Assembly (NCBI GenBank): GCA_036743375.1
Contig: DAINPP010000009.1
Coordinates: forward strand, 6,314 to 70,313
Direction: 5' to 3'
Source of the DNA: DAINPP01 sp036743375
GTDB taxonomy: Bacteria > Thermotogota > Thermotogae > MWEM01
Length of the DNA stretch: 64,000 nt
Shown here: positions 7,302 to 16,815 of the stretch, piece after piece
Numbering within the stretch: position 1 is the stretch's first letter
Layout of the letters: the number at the start of each line of letters is the position of its first letter
Translations under genes and position numbers: made by a program
Notes under the pieces: generated by a model
What the model was told of the DNA's origin: nothing
The model's input: the letters and a program-made list of their open reading frames with translations, nothing else
Database searches by the model: none

Positions 7302-9602
7302 ATGAAAATCAAGAAAATTCTGATTCTGACACTGACAGTTCTTCTGACAACGGCCGCTTTTTCAGCTGTTTTTCCTCAAAGGGAATCCCATCTCATGTTC
7401 CTCAGAAAAGAAATGTCCGTCGAAGGCAACCTGAAGACAGGTTATATCATCTATGCAGATAAAAGGGAAGGCAGATATGTGCATACCGACGCCGGGAGTG
7501 AAGGAATCTCATGTGTCGATGATACGGCCAGAGCGGGTATTTATTTCCTGAACATGTATGAAAACACAAGGGAAAAAGACAGTCATGCCGCACAGAGATA
7601 CCGGGAACTCTTCCTTGAAACCCTTGATTTCTGCGATGCATTCAGAACCCGAACAGGGGATTATTATAATTTCATCTTTGAAAACGGTGAAATCAACAAA
7701 AGGGGAATCACAAGCAGAACCTCTGCAAACTGGTGGGCCTTGAGGGCTTTATGGCTACTGTCACAGTCTTTAACCGTCATTGAAGATTCCGAAGATTTCA
7801 ACACGGAGAAGATTTATGATGAGGCGGAGCAGACTGCAACCCTGTTTGTTCAGGAGCTTGATGCGACCGGGCTGATCAGGGGATACGCCGATCTTTCCGC
7901 GCTTTATGTCATATCACTTGCCAACCTCTACGAATTTTCAGGAGAATCAAAATGGCTTGAGTTGATCCGTCAGGTCAGCGATGGTCTGCTCGGTAAAAGA
8001 GCCCATTTTATCTTCGATGGGATCATCGACGAGGGAACGGAGAAATTTATTTTTCACAGCTGGGGAAGCAGGCAGGTTCAAGCTCTCGCAATGGCATTTA
8101 CAGCCACACACGACGACAAATACCTTGAGGCGGCAAAAGACATGGCCGATTCTCTGTACACTCACATGATCAACCTCGGGCCTTTCTATGATTATGATAC
8201 AGAAAATTTCAACCTGTTTTCACAGATCGCCTATGGAACGGAAGCCGCTGTGACCTCGCTTTATCAACTGTATCAGATCACAGGGGATGAAGCGTATGCC
8301 TGGCTTCTCGCACTCAACGCGGGGTTTTTCAGCGGGAATAATCAGCTGCAAAGGGCCATGACAGGAGAAAATGGGGAAGGCTATGACGGACTCGAGAAGG
8401 TCTTCATCAACACGAATTCCGGTGCGGAATCCACCATCTCCTATCTACTTTCCATGTCTCTTGTAGACAGATTACCCGAAACCATTCGAAGATTTGCTGA
8501 AATGAAGCCGGTTCATCAATCCGAACCGCTCCTGATAGAAGCGGAAAACATGGATTCAGGATTATCGAGTTGCGATACCGAGAACATAAACGGATTCAAC
8601 GGTGTATCGGGCCGTTCATTCAAGCTGAAGGAAACCTTTACACTTAATCGGGGTACCTATGATATCTTCCTGTTTGGAACAGGGCTGAAGGATTCTGAGA
8701 TCAAATTCTATCTGGGTAAAGAAACCATAGGAAAAAATATCCTGTCCGATACGGATCATTATCTCGGCAGAATAAAAAACACAGCGGATGAGGAAGTCAG
8801 AATCATTTTTTCAGGTAAATCGGAAGAAAAAATCTTTCTCAATCAGATCTTATGCCTGCCCGTCATCGAATATCAGGTGTTCAATGTTAACGGCATTAAT
8901 TACCTTGCCGCATTCAACACCTCTGATGAAGAGATGGAATTTAACTATCAGCCGATTGAAAAAAAGGGGTATCTCCTCTCGGAAGCCAATTTCGATATTG
9001 ATGAAAAAGAGACTGCTGAGCAATCCGTCTATGAAGTCGGTTCAACCGAAGTCCATTCCGGATATATCGTTCTTAAACTGAATGCCTTCATGGATAACAA
9101 CGGCATAGGCATGCCGGTTAATCCCGGAAATTACGATAATCTCGGAGGAAAGGCGGGGGCTTATTATCCGGAGGAAAAAATTCGCGGACTGCTTACAGGT
9201 GGCTTCCTGTATCCTGACGGTATTCCTTTCAGGATCTTACTGGAAGAAAACGACAATCTCATCGCCGGTGGACAACGCTTGATGATAAACGAGACCGGAA
9301 CGACACTTTATGTTTTCGGAAGCTGCGATCACGGTAGTTTTAACGGTGATCTTGAAATAGGCTATTCTGATGGTGAAAGAGAATATACCTCATTGAGTTT
9401 CCCTGACTGGTGTTCTGAGATCCGGGATGAAGATTCTATCGCTCTTCAGGTGCCATACAGATACGATTCCAGCGACCTTGAGGAGTGGATAGCGCCAAAG
9501 ATCGCGATATGCAAAATCCCACTGAAGGGAAAGAAGATCGAATCGATCACAATACCTGAAATTCCGACAATGCATCTTTTCGGAATAACACTCGGAAAAT
9601 AA
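7302..9602 (+). CDS. large secreted protein with alpha-barrel domain and beta-sandwich modules
   Basis: This is a 766-residue protein with a Sec signal peptide (MKIKKILILTLTVLLTTAAFSA). Residues about 50-390 are helix-rich with repeated aromatic and acidic motifs (CVDDTARAGIYF, SANWWALRALW, FHSWGSRQVQALAMAF), typical of an (alpha/alpha)6 toroid as in many polysaccharide lyases and glycosidases. The rest is beta-rich. Residues about 610-710 (LGGKAGAYYPEE to SFPDWC) resemble beta-sandwich modules attached to secreted glycosidases. The ATG follows a GGAGGG site. No LacI-type operator is visible upstream, so it may be regulated separately from its neighbour. Enzyme specificity cannot be stated. 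Confidence 0.78.
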   Translation: MKIKKILILTLTVLLTTAAFSAVFPQRESHLMFLRKEMSVEGNLKTGYIIYADKREGRYVHTDAGSEGISCVDDTARAGIYFLNMYENTREKDSHAAQRYRELFLETLDFCDAFRTRTGDYYNFIFENGEINKRGITSRTSANWWALRALWLLSQSLTVIEDSEDFNTEKIYDEAEQTATLFVQELDATGLIRGYADLSALYVISLANLYEFSGESKWLELIRQVSDGLLGKRAHFIFDGIIDEGTEKFIFHSWGSRQVQALAMAFTATHDDKYLEAAKDMADSLYTHMINLGPFYDYDTENFNLFSQIAYGTEAAVTSLYQLYQITGDEAYAWLLALNAGFFSGNNQLQRAMTGENGEGYDGLEKVFINTNSGAESTISYLLSMSLVDRLPETIRRFAEMKPVHQSEPLLIEAENMDSGLSSCDTENINGFNGVSGRSFKLKETFTLNRGTYDIFLFGTGLKDSEIKFYLGKETIGKNILSDTDHYLGRIKNTADEEVRIIFSGKSEEKIFLNQILCLPVIEYQVFNVNGINYLAAFNTSDEEMEFNYQPIEKKGYLLSEANFDIDEKETAEQSVYEVGSTEVHSGYIVLKLNAFMDNNGIGMPVNPGNYDNLGGKAGAYYPEEKIRGLLTGGFLYPDGIPFRILLEENDNLIAGGQRLMINETGTTLYVFGSCDHGSFNGDLEIGYSDGEREYTSLSFPDWCSEIRDEDSIALQVPYRYDSSDLEEWIAPKIAICKIPLKGKKIESITIPEIPTMHLFGITLGK

Positions 9603-9622
9603 AATCGAAGATGATGAAAAAT

Positions 9623-9660
9623 GGCTGAAAACGAATACGCTCCGTTCTCAGCCGTTTTTT
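9623..9660. terminator. bidirectional terminator between convergent genes
   Basis: An 11-bp stem with one mismatch (GGCTGAAAACG with CGTTCTCAGCC) and a 9-base loop is followed by TTTTTT on the plus strand. It abuts the stop codon of the convergent epimerase gene and can serve both. Confidence 0.8.
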
Positions 9661-10766
9661 CATTTTTTAAATCCGAGAATTGCATCCACAATCTTATCCG
9701 ATGCATCCCCGTCCCCAAAAGGATTTGAAGCAATGGACATGGCCCTGTAAAGATAATCATTTCTGATGAGTTCGGAAGCGTGTTTATAGACACTTTCAGT
9801 ATCGGTTCCTATCAATTTGGCCACTCCGGAACTGACAGCCTCAGGCCTTTCAGTCGTTTCCCTGAGTACGAGAACCGGTTTTCCAAGTGCAGGTGCCTCT
9901 TCCTGTACACCGCCGGAATCACTCAGGATGAACTGACAACCGTTCATGAGGGCTACAAACTCCAGATATTCAACGGGATCCAGCAGTATGGTACGTTCCA
10001 CATCTTTTAATTCCGGATAGACAACATCCCGAACAGCGGGATTATAATGAACCGGAAAAACGAGATAATAGTCTTCATTCTCTTCAAGAAGTCTTTTAAC
10101 GGCCTTCATGGTAGATCTCATCTTCTCACCGTGATTTTCCCTCCTATGCATGGTCATGAGTATATATTTCTTTTCTTTCAGATCATATTTATCGATATAG
10201 GATTCAAGGACATTCTTTTTATTTTTAATAACCCACATCAGTGCATCGATAACCGTGTTCCCCGTGATCGAAATACGTTCCTCTTTCACCAGCTCTCTGA
10301 GAAGGTTATCCTTCGACTTCTGTGTGGGGGCAAAGTGCAGAGTAGCCAGTTTTGAAGTCATACACCGGTTCATCTCCTCCGGAAAGGGATCGTACATCTC
10401 AAAAGATCTCAAACCGGCTTCCACATGCCCGACAGGGACTTTGTTATAAAATCCGATCAGAGAGCCGACAAAGGTAGAAGTTGTATCCCCCTGCGTCAAA
10501 AGCCAGTCAAATTCCCCTTCCCTGATGATCTCATCAAGAGCCGAAGAGAGTCTCCCGGTCAGTCCGGCAAGTGTCTGCCTGTCTTTCATGATATTTAGAT
10601 CGTAATCCGGTTTTATTCCAAACAGCTCCAGTACCTGGTCCAGCATCTCCCGATGCTGAGCCGTGGCAATCACCTGTGCCTCCACCCCTCTCTCTATCAA
10701 CTTGTGATATAACGGAGCCATCTTGATGGCTTCAGGTCTTGTACCAAATATCAATCCTACTCTCAA
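9660..10766 (-). CDS. wecB: UDP-N-acetylglucosamine 2-epimerase (non-hydrolysing)
   Basis: This 368-residue cytoplasmic enzyme interconverts UDP-GlcNAc and UDP-ManNAc for surface polysaccharide synthesis. Family motifs are all present: GTRPEAIKMAP at the N-terminus, TAQHREMLDQ, QGDTTS, HVEAGLRS, FPEEMNR and the UDP-binding SDSGGVQEEAPALGKPVL with the RETTERPEA segment. Its start overlaps the stop codon of the upstream GNAT-DUF501 gene by 4 bases, so the two are co-translated. The lack of other polysaccharide genes nearby is notable, and the functional link to its partner is unknown. Confidence 0.95.
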   Translation of the reverse strand: MRVGLIFGTRPEAIKMAPLYHKLIERGVEAQVIATAQHREMLDQVLELFGIKPDYDLNIMKDRQTLAGLTGRLSSALDEIIREGEFDWLLTQGDTTSTFVGSLIGFYNKVPVGHVEAGLRSFEMYDPFPEEMNRCMTSKLATLHFAPTQKSKDNLLRELVKEERISITGNTVIDALMWVIKNKKNVLESYIDKYDLKEKKYILMTMHRRENHGEKMRSTMKAVKRLLEENEDYYLVFPVHYNPAVRDVVYPELKDVERTILLDPVEYLEFVALMNGCQFILSDSGGVQEEAPALGKPVLVLRETTERPEAVSSGVAKLIGTDTESVYKHASELIRNDYLYRAMSIASNPFGDGDASDKIVDAILGFKK

Positions 10767-12184
10767 ACCTCTCCCCCCTCTGATTTTTCTCTTATAAATC
10801 TGAAGCAGTTCATATCGTCACAATTCATAGAAATTCCCTTTTTTTCAAGCCGTTCAAGTGATTCACGTCCGGCGGGATCCGTATACTTGGCCAGATAGGT
10901 GGCACTGTGGAGATGAAGACATTTTAATCCCTTCTGATCTCTTATGCCTCCGATTCCCGCTTCAAGCGCCTGCGCATAGTTCCTGATAAATTCTTCCCCG
11001 TTTCTATCCGAGAGGTATATCCTGCTCTTTCTGTGTTCTGCGTATTCCACGTTCACCTTGGCATATTCATCCGTATCCTTTAACGGATCCAGTTCACTGA
11101 TCTGACCGGATTCCTCCATTTGGGCCAGATGATATTTCAGATGCGGGCAGATCATGTAAAAAGTAGTAGGAAACGGATTTGAGTCCTTGACAGGGTAGCT
11201 CTCTATCACCTGAGGAAATCCATATTTGCATCGCTTTGAACATCTGTAGAAGTTTTCGGGAACCTCTTTCTTTTCCATTTGTCCCGGAATAACCGTCCGA
11301 TCCATCTTGGAACGGTTGTATTCATAAACATAAACGACGGATTTTTCCATTGGCACTTCTCCATCGAACAGGGTTGTAAATCCCTGATTCAGCAGGCGGC
11401 TGTTCCAGTTGTTAAGTGAACAGGGAATGGTTGTCTGAAGATATTCACAGTCGTAGCCCTTTGCATATTGTTCAACCATCGGAAGGACATCAGCCATCCA
11501 ATCTCCCGGTTCCGTCATGAGACAGATGGAGAAATTCTCCCGTTCATGTTCGTGCACACCCGCAATCAGTTTGCCTTCATCACATTCAAACAGGAATTTG
11601 TTTTCAAGGCAATCGAGTGAGGGATAAAGCGTCCAGCAATCTATCGCATAATCGCCGGCAGCGAAGAGAAACTTTGAAAATTCATTCTTCCGTCTCGCAA
11701 TCTCTTCCGGAAAAATTGGTCTCACTTTCACCTTAGATTCATCGACTTCCGACACCGTATCGGCAATACGTTTCTCAAAGAAATAAAATGCATTCTTCCT
11801 GTCAAAGCAGTATTTTTCAGCAATATGCATGCTTTCTCCGGACTCTGAAAAGATCAGAGAAAACAAACGGGTAGCACCCGTAAACATTACCGCTTTCATT
11901 ATTTCGATCATCATGAGTTTGCCGAGACCTTTTCCGGTATACTCCGGATCAACACGTAGCCCTTCAAGATAGGCATCCTTTCCGTAGATCGTCGCATGAT
12001 TGACCGCACAGACTTTATTGTTATCCATATCCTTCACTATCAGTAGCGGATCTGTTGTATTCATCCATTTGTCCAGAATATACGGGATATAATCATCCCC
12101 GTCCCAGATCTTTGAAGAAAGTTTCAATATTCCTTCAATATCTGACACCGACGGTTTCATCACTTTAAAATTCATCATCATCAC
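10763..12184 (-). CDS. GNAT acetyltransferase fused to DUF501 domain
   Basis: This is a 473-residue three-part protein. Residues about 5-140 form a GNAT acetyltransferase domain with the acetyl-CoA loop RVDPEYTGKGLGKLMM (77-92). Residues about 150-300 look like a second, degenerate GNAT-like or linker region. Residues about 312-462 match DUF501: a cysteine-rich start (RCSKRCKYGFPQVI), NPFPTTFYMICP, GIGGIRDQKGLKCLHLHSATYLA and a final CDDMNC pair. In other bacteria DUF501 is normally a small stand-alone protein of unknown function. The first codons are ATGATGATG behind GAGGTG, so the exact start is uncertain by three codons. The substrate is unknown. Confidence 0.8.
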   Translation of the reverse strand: MMMMNFKVMKPSVSDIEGILKLSSKIWDGDDYIPYILDKWMNTTDPLLIVKDMDNNKVCAVNHATIYGKDAYLEGLRVDPEYTGKGLGKLMMIEIMKAVMFTGATRLFSLIFSESGESMHIAEKYCFDRKNAFYFFEKRIADTVSEVDESKVKVRPIFPEEIARRKNEFSKFLFAAGDYAIDCWTLYPSLDCLENKFLFECDEGKLIAGVHEHERENFSICLMTEPGDWMADVLPMVEQYAKGYDCEYLQTTIPCSLNNWNSRLLNQGFTTLFDGEVPMEKSVVYVYEYNRSKMDRTVIPGQMEKKEVPENFYRCSKRCKYGFPQVIESYPVKDSNPFPTTFYMICPHLKYHLAQMEESGQISELDPLKDTDEYAKVNVEYAEHRKSRIYLSDRNGEEFIRNYAQALEAGIGGIRDQKGLKCLHLHSATYLAKYTDPAGRESLERLEKKGISMNCDDMNCFRFIREKSEGGEV

Positions 12185-12230
12185 CTCACAGAAGCATTGT
12201 AATCTCTCTTGTCAGGAGTATTGTATCATG

Positions 12231-12262
12231 AAAAAAGGACACCTTGAAGGTGTCCTTTTTTA
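12231..12262. terminator. terminator between response regulator and GNAT-DUF501 genes
   Basis: A perfect stem (AAAAAAGGACACCTT with its complement) has almost no loop and carries A and T runs on both sides. It lies 14 bases beyond the stop codon of the response regulator gene and separates it from the next minus-strand gene. Confidence 0.88.
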
Positions 12263-12276
12263 TGACGTTTTACCGC

Positions 12277-12996
12277 TTAGGCTTCTCCGCCCGGATTTTT
12301 GAATTTATAACCTTTTCCCCTTACCGTCATGATATACTGCGGATTTGAAGGATCTTCCTCAATCTTTGTCCTGAGTCTTCTGATATGTACGTCAACCGTT
12401 CTTGTGTCTCCGTAATAATCATAGCCCCAGAGGGTATCGAGCAGAACATCCCTGCTGAAGACCTTTCCCTCATTCTCGGCGAGGAATCTGAGCAGTTCAA
12501 ATTCGAGCGGTGTAAGGTTCTTTGCATCTCCCCTTACGAGAATCTCGTATCTTTCGAGATCGATCTCAAGATCCTTTACGGCAATTCGCTTCGGTTTCTC
12601 CGCCTTCTGTTCAAGGGATCTCTGAATTCTTCTGAATATCGCCTTGATTCTAACGAGAACTTCCCTTACACTGAATGGCTTGGTGATGTAGTCATCGGCT
12701 CCGAGTTCAAGTCCGAGAATCTTATCAAATTCATCGGTCTTTGCCGTGATGAAAATGATCGGCTTGTTCTGGTGCTTTTCATGCGCTCTGAGTTTTCTGG
12801 TAAGGTCAAACCCGTCAACATCCGGGAGCATAACGTCAACTATGAATAAATCGATATCTTCGTCATTGTCAGCAAGTTCCATTGTTTCTTCAGCGTTATA
12901 GGCTTTCAAAACTTCATAGCCATCTTTCTTGAGATTATAGCTCAGAAGCTCAACGATAGAAGGCTCATCGTCAACAACCAAAATTTTTCTTTTCAT
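12277..12996 (-). CDS. OmpR/PhoB-family response regulator
   Basis: This is a 239-residue regulator. The receiver domain has the acidic pocket DD (9-10), phospho-acceptor Asp54 (FIVDVMLPD), Thr84 and Lys106 (DDYITKPF). The C-terminal winged-helix domain has the EFELLRFLAENEGKVFSRDVLL recognition core and the RTVDVHIRRLRTKIE segment. It binds DNA as a dimer after phosphorylation. No histidine kinase gene is adjacent, so it is an orphan within the window. Its promoter on the minus strand contains TGTTAAAAT (13056-13064), an extended -10 element, and AAGGAGC precedes the ATG. Confidence 0.94.
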   Translation of the reverse strand: MKRKILVVDDEPSIVELLSYNLKKDGYEVLKAYNAEETMELADNDEDIDLFIVDVMLPDVDGFDLTRKLRAHEKHQNKPIIFITAKTDEFDKILGLELGADDYITKPFSVREVLVRIKAIFRRIQRSLEQKAEKPKRIAVKDLEIDLERYEILVRGDAKNLTPLEFELLRFLAENEGKVFSRDVLLDTLWGYDYYGDTRTVDVHIRRLRTKIEEDPSNPQYIMTVRGKGYKFKNPGGEA

Positions 12997-13334
12997 TTTT
13001 TTCAGCTCCTTGTATTTTCGTTTAAAGATTATCTATCTTTTTATCCACCCAACTTATTTTAACATAATTACGAATTAATTTCAAGTTTTATCGAACAAAC
13101 AAAAAATCATTTACAGTTAACATTACCTATGGCAGAACATAAATTCATTCCTCCTTTATTTATGCCTATTATATAATCAGACGTATTTTCTCACAATACA
13201 ATTGTACTTCAGTTATTCAACAAATAAATGAAATTCTGATCTTTTTCCAATTGTGAACCTTAACAAATTTTCGTAAAATAACAATTCATGCTATGATAAA
13301 ATGATTAAGAAAAATCACGATAGAAGAGGTAGAA
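12997..13334. promoter_or_regulatory. divergent AT-rich intergenic region
   Basis: The 338-bp gap serves two divergent genes. The minus-strand extended -10 TGTTAAAAT (13056-13064) would drive the response regulator. The plus-strand TGCTATGAT (13289-13297) would drive the helicase, about 38 bases before its start codon. The remaining sequence is AT-rich, and I see no gene, repeat or operator in it. Confidence 0.5.
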
Positions 13335-15911
13335 ATGGACAGTATATACATAGAACAGAACTGCGGAGAAGCGGAATACAAGATACTGATAAACGGAAAG
13401 TACCAGATGCTGCAGCCGGAAAGCGGTGAAAGCTTACTGGGAAAACTGGCTCCTTTTACGTTTAATCCCGTGCAGCAGGCTTTCAGGGCGTATTACAAGG
13501 GAGGAAATGCAGTAATAGCAACCCCGACGGGAACGGGAAAAACAGTGGTTTCCTTTATTGCCATGCTCGATCATGAGAACCCGGAAAGGATCGTAAAACC
13601 AACGATTTACCTTTCACCCACAAGGGCCCTGGCGAGGCAGGTCTATCAGGAGTTGAAGGATACCGATCTCAAGGTATTTCTGAGAACGGGTGAAAAAAAG
13701 ATGGATGTCAAGGAAAATTTTGATATTGTCGTGGCCACTCCCGAAGCCTTTCTCGCCTCGAGACATTCATCGGCCGAATGGATAAAACGGGCAAAACTTG
13801 TCATCGTAGATGAAGCTCATATGCTCGTACAGGATTCGAGGGGTATCGTCTATGAAGAATCCATCGTTCATGCACTTGGAGATGAAAAGACACTCATTCT
13901 TCTTTCCGCCACGATGCCGGATGCCCTTGAAATGGCAAATTGGACGAAAGCTGAACTGCTGATAGAGAGTAACTGGAGGCCACTCCCGCTGGAAAGAAAA
14001 TTCGTCAGATATTCGGCTCCGACACGAAAGAACAGAAAAAAGGTGGCTACGGCGATCTACAATGATTTCCTTGAACATAATATCCAGAATCATACTAAAA
14101 CGATGATCATTATCCCCTCAAAAAAAAGCGGCTGGTATCTGCTTGAAGCCTTTGAGGAGATGGGATTTCCCGTGTTAAACGAAACCGTTCCCTACATCAA
14201 GAGGACTGATATCGCCAATGCAATTGCAGCCTTCCACAACGCGGATATCCCCATCGATGAACGGCATGAGATCGAAAAGCGGTTCAAGGATCAGAATGAC
14301 CCGTTAACGGTCCTGGTCTCTACCCAGACACTGGCCTACGGGTTTAACTCACCGACGGACGACATACTGATCTTTGTCAAATACTCGGCCTATAACGATG
14401 ACAATCTCTGGCCTACCTTCCTTGATCTTCTTCAGTTTGAAGGCCGGGCTGGCCGAAAGGGACACACTACGAGAGGATACGGTCAGGTCCTGTATTCAAC
14501 AGGTGCACGGGCCGGTAAAACTCAGGAAATCCTGGAGGAAAAACTCAGAAAGGGACTGGATGATGTGCTTGAGACCGCGCTTGACAAATCTTTCACCCGT
14601 GTCTCACAGGGATACCTGAACAATTTCAGCAGCGGCGTTACGAGAGAGCTCGGGGATGTTGAACTGGCAACACTCGGAATCATGTCGGTGGAACCCGTCA
14701 GAATAATGGACATCCATTATAAGGACAGAAGCAAGAAAAAAGTCCTCGACAGGGCGCACAAGCGGCTCGTTGAAATCGGCATGCTGGATGAAGAATATGC
14801 CATCTCATCACTTGGGCAGCTCACCGCCTCCTATATGCTCAACCCCGAAAAAGTCAATCAGTTCGCCTCGGTCATCCCGAAGACGAATGACGGTGAACCG
14901 GATGATCAGGCCTATTCCTTCTGGGAAAAATACAATTCGACGGCGTTACTGATCCCAACTTACGGTTCTATCCCGCCGCATTATCCGCCATTCATCCCCA
15001 TTTTTCCCGGACTCTGGAACGTGGCAACGATCACGGGTAACTTCCCCGATACGGGCATCCTGCAATACGGTTTAAGCACCCTGACGACAAGAATCGGCGC
15101 CGGATTTAAAAAAGACACACCGGTCGCCATGAGGCAGAGACCTCCCGCATGGACGGCATCCATCTCTAACGAGCTGCAGCTCGTCATGAGTTTCATCAAA
15201 CGCGGAGCGTACAAGGGATTCTGGCCGGATATGACGGATAATGAATATCAGCGTATCGTCCGTTCCCTGTCATACGGTGTTCATCCGTATTATTCGCTGC
15301 TGACCGAGATCACCAACATTGGAAGCATCAGGGCAAACATGCTCGCCTTCGTCGCCATGAATGCCGGAATACAGTCCGATGTCGATCTCGTTTACAGAAT
15401 TCTTTCCGATGAAAAGGCCATACTCGATGTCTGGCCTCAGACTCAGCAGTTCCTACAGAGCTGGTACGCCCTTCAGGCAAAATGGATACACGATGAACTG
15501 GAGATTGAAGGGAATATCTCTATCTCTGAAATCATCAACACGGATTATCAGACCTTCCAGGAAGCCGTGTACCTCGTACAGAAAGAGGCCGAAGAGAAGG
15601 GGAAGACCTTTTACGGTGTCAAGACACTCGATTTCATAGAAAATCCAATGCAGAACGTCGTAACGGAATTCAAGGCAAAATATCCGGAAGCCCTGCTCTT
15701 CATCAAACCATCCGATGATCAGCAGAAGGCAAAGGATATGCTTTACAGCGATTCCATCACCCTCGTTGCAACGGATTCCAACGGGAACGGCCTTGGAAAG
15801 GCAAAGGTTTACAAGCCTGGAAGACTTCCGCCAAAGGTCATACTGGAATACATTCCGCACGCCGAACCTTTCCTCGCAAGTGATACGAGAAAGTTCATCT
15901 GGGTGGATTGA
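13335..15911 (+). CDS. Ski2-like DEAD/DEAH-box helicase
   Basis: This is an 858-residue SF2 helicase. Motif I is PTGTGKT (64-70), Ia SPTRALARQVY, motif II DEAH (159-162), motif III SAT (191-193) and motif VI QFEGRAGRKG (367-376). The GRAGRKG form and the long insertion before VLVSTQTLAYGFNSP resemble the Ski2/Hel308 group and not the small DEAD RNA helicases. Residues beyond about 430 form a large C-terminal part that probably contains a winged helix and a helical ratchet-like bundle. Substrate (RNA or branched DNA) is unknown. It is monocistronic between its own promoter and a strong terminator. Confidence 0.85.
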   Translation: MDSIYIEQNCGEAEYKILINGKYQMLQPESGESLLGKLAPFTFNPVQQAFRAYYKGGNAVIATPTGTGKTVVSFIAMLDHENPERIVKPTIYLSPTRALARQVYQELKDTDLKVFLRTGEKKMDVKENFDIVVATPEAFLASRHSSAEWIKRAKLVIVDEAHMLVQDSRGIVYEESIVHALGDEKTLILLSATMPDALEMANWTKAELLIESNWRPLPLERKFVRYSAPTRKNRKKVATAIYNDFLEHNIQNHTKTMIIIPSKKSGWYLLEAFEEMGFPVLNETVPYIKRTDIANAIAAFHNADIPIDERHEIEKRFKDQNDPLTVLVSTQTLAYGFNSPTDDILIFVKYSAYNDDNLWPTFLDLLQFEGRAGRKGHTTRGYGQVLYSTGARAGKTQEILEEKLRKGLDDVLETALDKSFTRVSQGYLNNFSSGVTRELGDVELATLGIMSVEPVRIMDIHYKDRSKKKVLDRAHKRLVEIGMLDEEYAISSLGQLTASYMLNPEKVNQFASVIPKTNDGEPDDQAYSFWEKYNSTALLIPTYGSIPPHYPPFIPIFPGLWNVATITGNFPDTGILQYGLSTLTTRIGAGFKKDTPVAMRQRPPAWTASISNELQLVMSFIKRGAYKGFWPDMTDNEYQRIVRSLSYGVHPYYSLLTEITNIGSIRANMLAFVAMNAGIQSDVDLVYRILSDEKAILDVWPQTQQFLQSWYALQAKWIHDELEIEGNISISEIINTDYQTFQEAVYLVQKEAEEKGKTFYGVKTLDFIENPMQNVVTEFKAKYPEALLFIKPSDDQQKAKDMLYSDSITLVATDSNGNGLGKAKVYKPGRLPPKVILEYIPHAEPFLASDTRKFIWVD

Positions 15912-15934
15912 TCGTTGAAGAATGTTTTTTCAAA

Positions 15935-15969
15935 AAAAATCTCCCTATTTTAAAACAGGGAGATTTTTT
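15935..15969. terminator. bidirectional terminator between convergent genes
   Basis: The stem AAAATCTCCCT/AGGGAGATTTT has a roughly 10-base AT-rich loop and is flanked by A and T runs. It lies between the convergent helicase and acetate transporter genes. Confidence 0.88.
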
Positions 15970-15981
15970 ATTCCTCAGTGC

Positions 15982-16578
15982 TTATCTTTTCACGGGGAAA
16001 ATGGGTAACACAGGTTTCTCGTAAATCTCGTTCAGGACCTCAGCCATGGAAAGGTACATTGCCGAAGAACCGCAGAATATTCCCACCACACCGGCAAGGA
16101 CTTTTGAGGTACCTGTAAAATCCGCTATGCTGAGTAGGAAAAACAGTACGGCCAGTGAAGCAAAGACAAACTGCTGTACTCTATTTGTCCTGAGCGTTCC
16201 AAAGAACATAAAGAGTGTAAAGATTCCCCAGAGAAGTAAGTAAAAACCCATAGAAACTTCCGTTGGTGCGGCTACGGCAAGATCCGTCTTCGGAAGCAGC
16301 CAGATGGTAACGAGCGAAAGCCAGAAGAACCCGTAGGATGTAAAGGCAACTTTTCCAAAGGTGTTTCCCTTTTTCCATTCCATGATCCCGGCAACGACCT
16401 GTGCCAGTCCGCCGACGAAGATCCCCATCGCCATGATGGCACTGTCAAGTCCGAAGAGACCTGCGTTGTGAAGATTGAGCAGTATGGTTGTCATACCGAA
16501 TCCGAGCAGACCAAGCGGTGCGGGATTTGATGTGGTGTCCTTATGTAGAACGACTTGATGCTGAACATTTTTGTCCAT
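15982..16578 (-). CDS. acetate uptake transporter, SatP/YaaH (AceTr) family
   Basis: This is a 198-residue integral membrane protein with six predicted helices. The family signature NPAPLG (18-23) at the entry to helix 1 is present. The length and overall pattern fit SatP/YaaH acetate and succinate channels. A good AGGAGG ribosome site precedes the ATG. The gene stands alone. In a fermentative anaerobe it may move acetate in either direction, which is an inference. Confidence 0.88.
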   Translation of the reverse strand: MDKNVQHQVVLHKDTTSNPAPLGLLGFGMTTILLNLHNAGLFGLDSAIMAMGIFVGGLAQVVAGIMEWKKGNTFGKVAFTSYGFFWLSLVTIWLLPKTDLAVAAPTEVSMGFYLLLWGIFTLFMFFGTLRTNRVQQFVFASLAVLFFLLSIADFTGTSKVLAGVVGIFCGSSAMYLSMAEVLNEIYEKPVLPIFPVKR

Positions 16579-16755
16579 GTAAATTCCTCCTGAAAATTAT
16601 TTATATCGTGATACTCCGCTTAATATTGGTATTTCAGGGCATTAAAGCCGAGGTATTCTATCATAATGACGTTAAAGAATACAATTAAAAACATGTACCG
16701 AAAATGATTCGGAACTCATAAAACCACCGGATGATTAAAATTAAATGATTAGTGA

Positions 16756-16761
16756 TATAAT
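16756..16761 (+). promoter_or_regulatory. extended -10 promoter of the carbamoyltransferase-lysC-DUF39 operon
   Basis: TGATATAAT (16753-16761) is an extended -10 element about 55 bases before the ATG of the first gene. The matching -35 region is AT-rich and weak. I see no lysine or SAM riboswitch fold in the short leader. Confidence 0.55.
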
Positions 16762-16815
16762 CAGTCTTGTTTATTCAAGTACTTCTGTTTCCTTATTTAT
16801 AAACGGGGTGATTCG

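Noticed and set aside
16662..16815. Lysine or SAM riboswitch upstream of lysC operon
   Set aside because: The leader after the -10 box is only about 50 bases and shows no long pairing; too short for either riboswitch.
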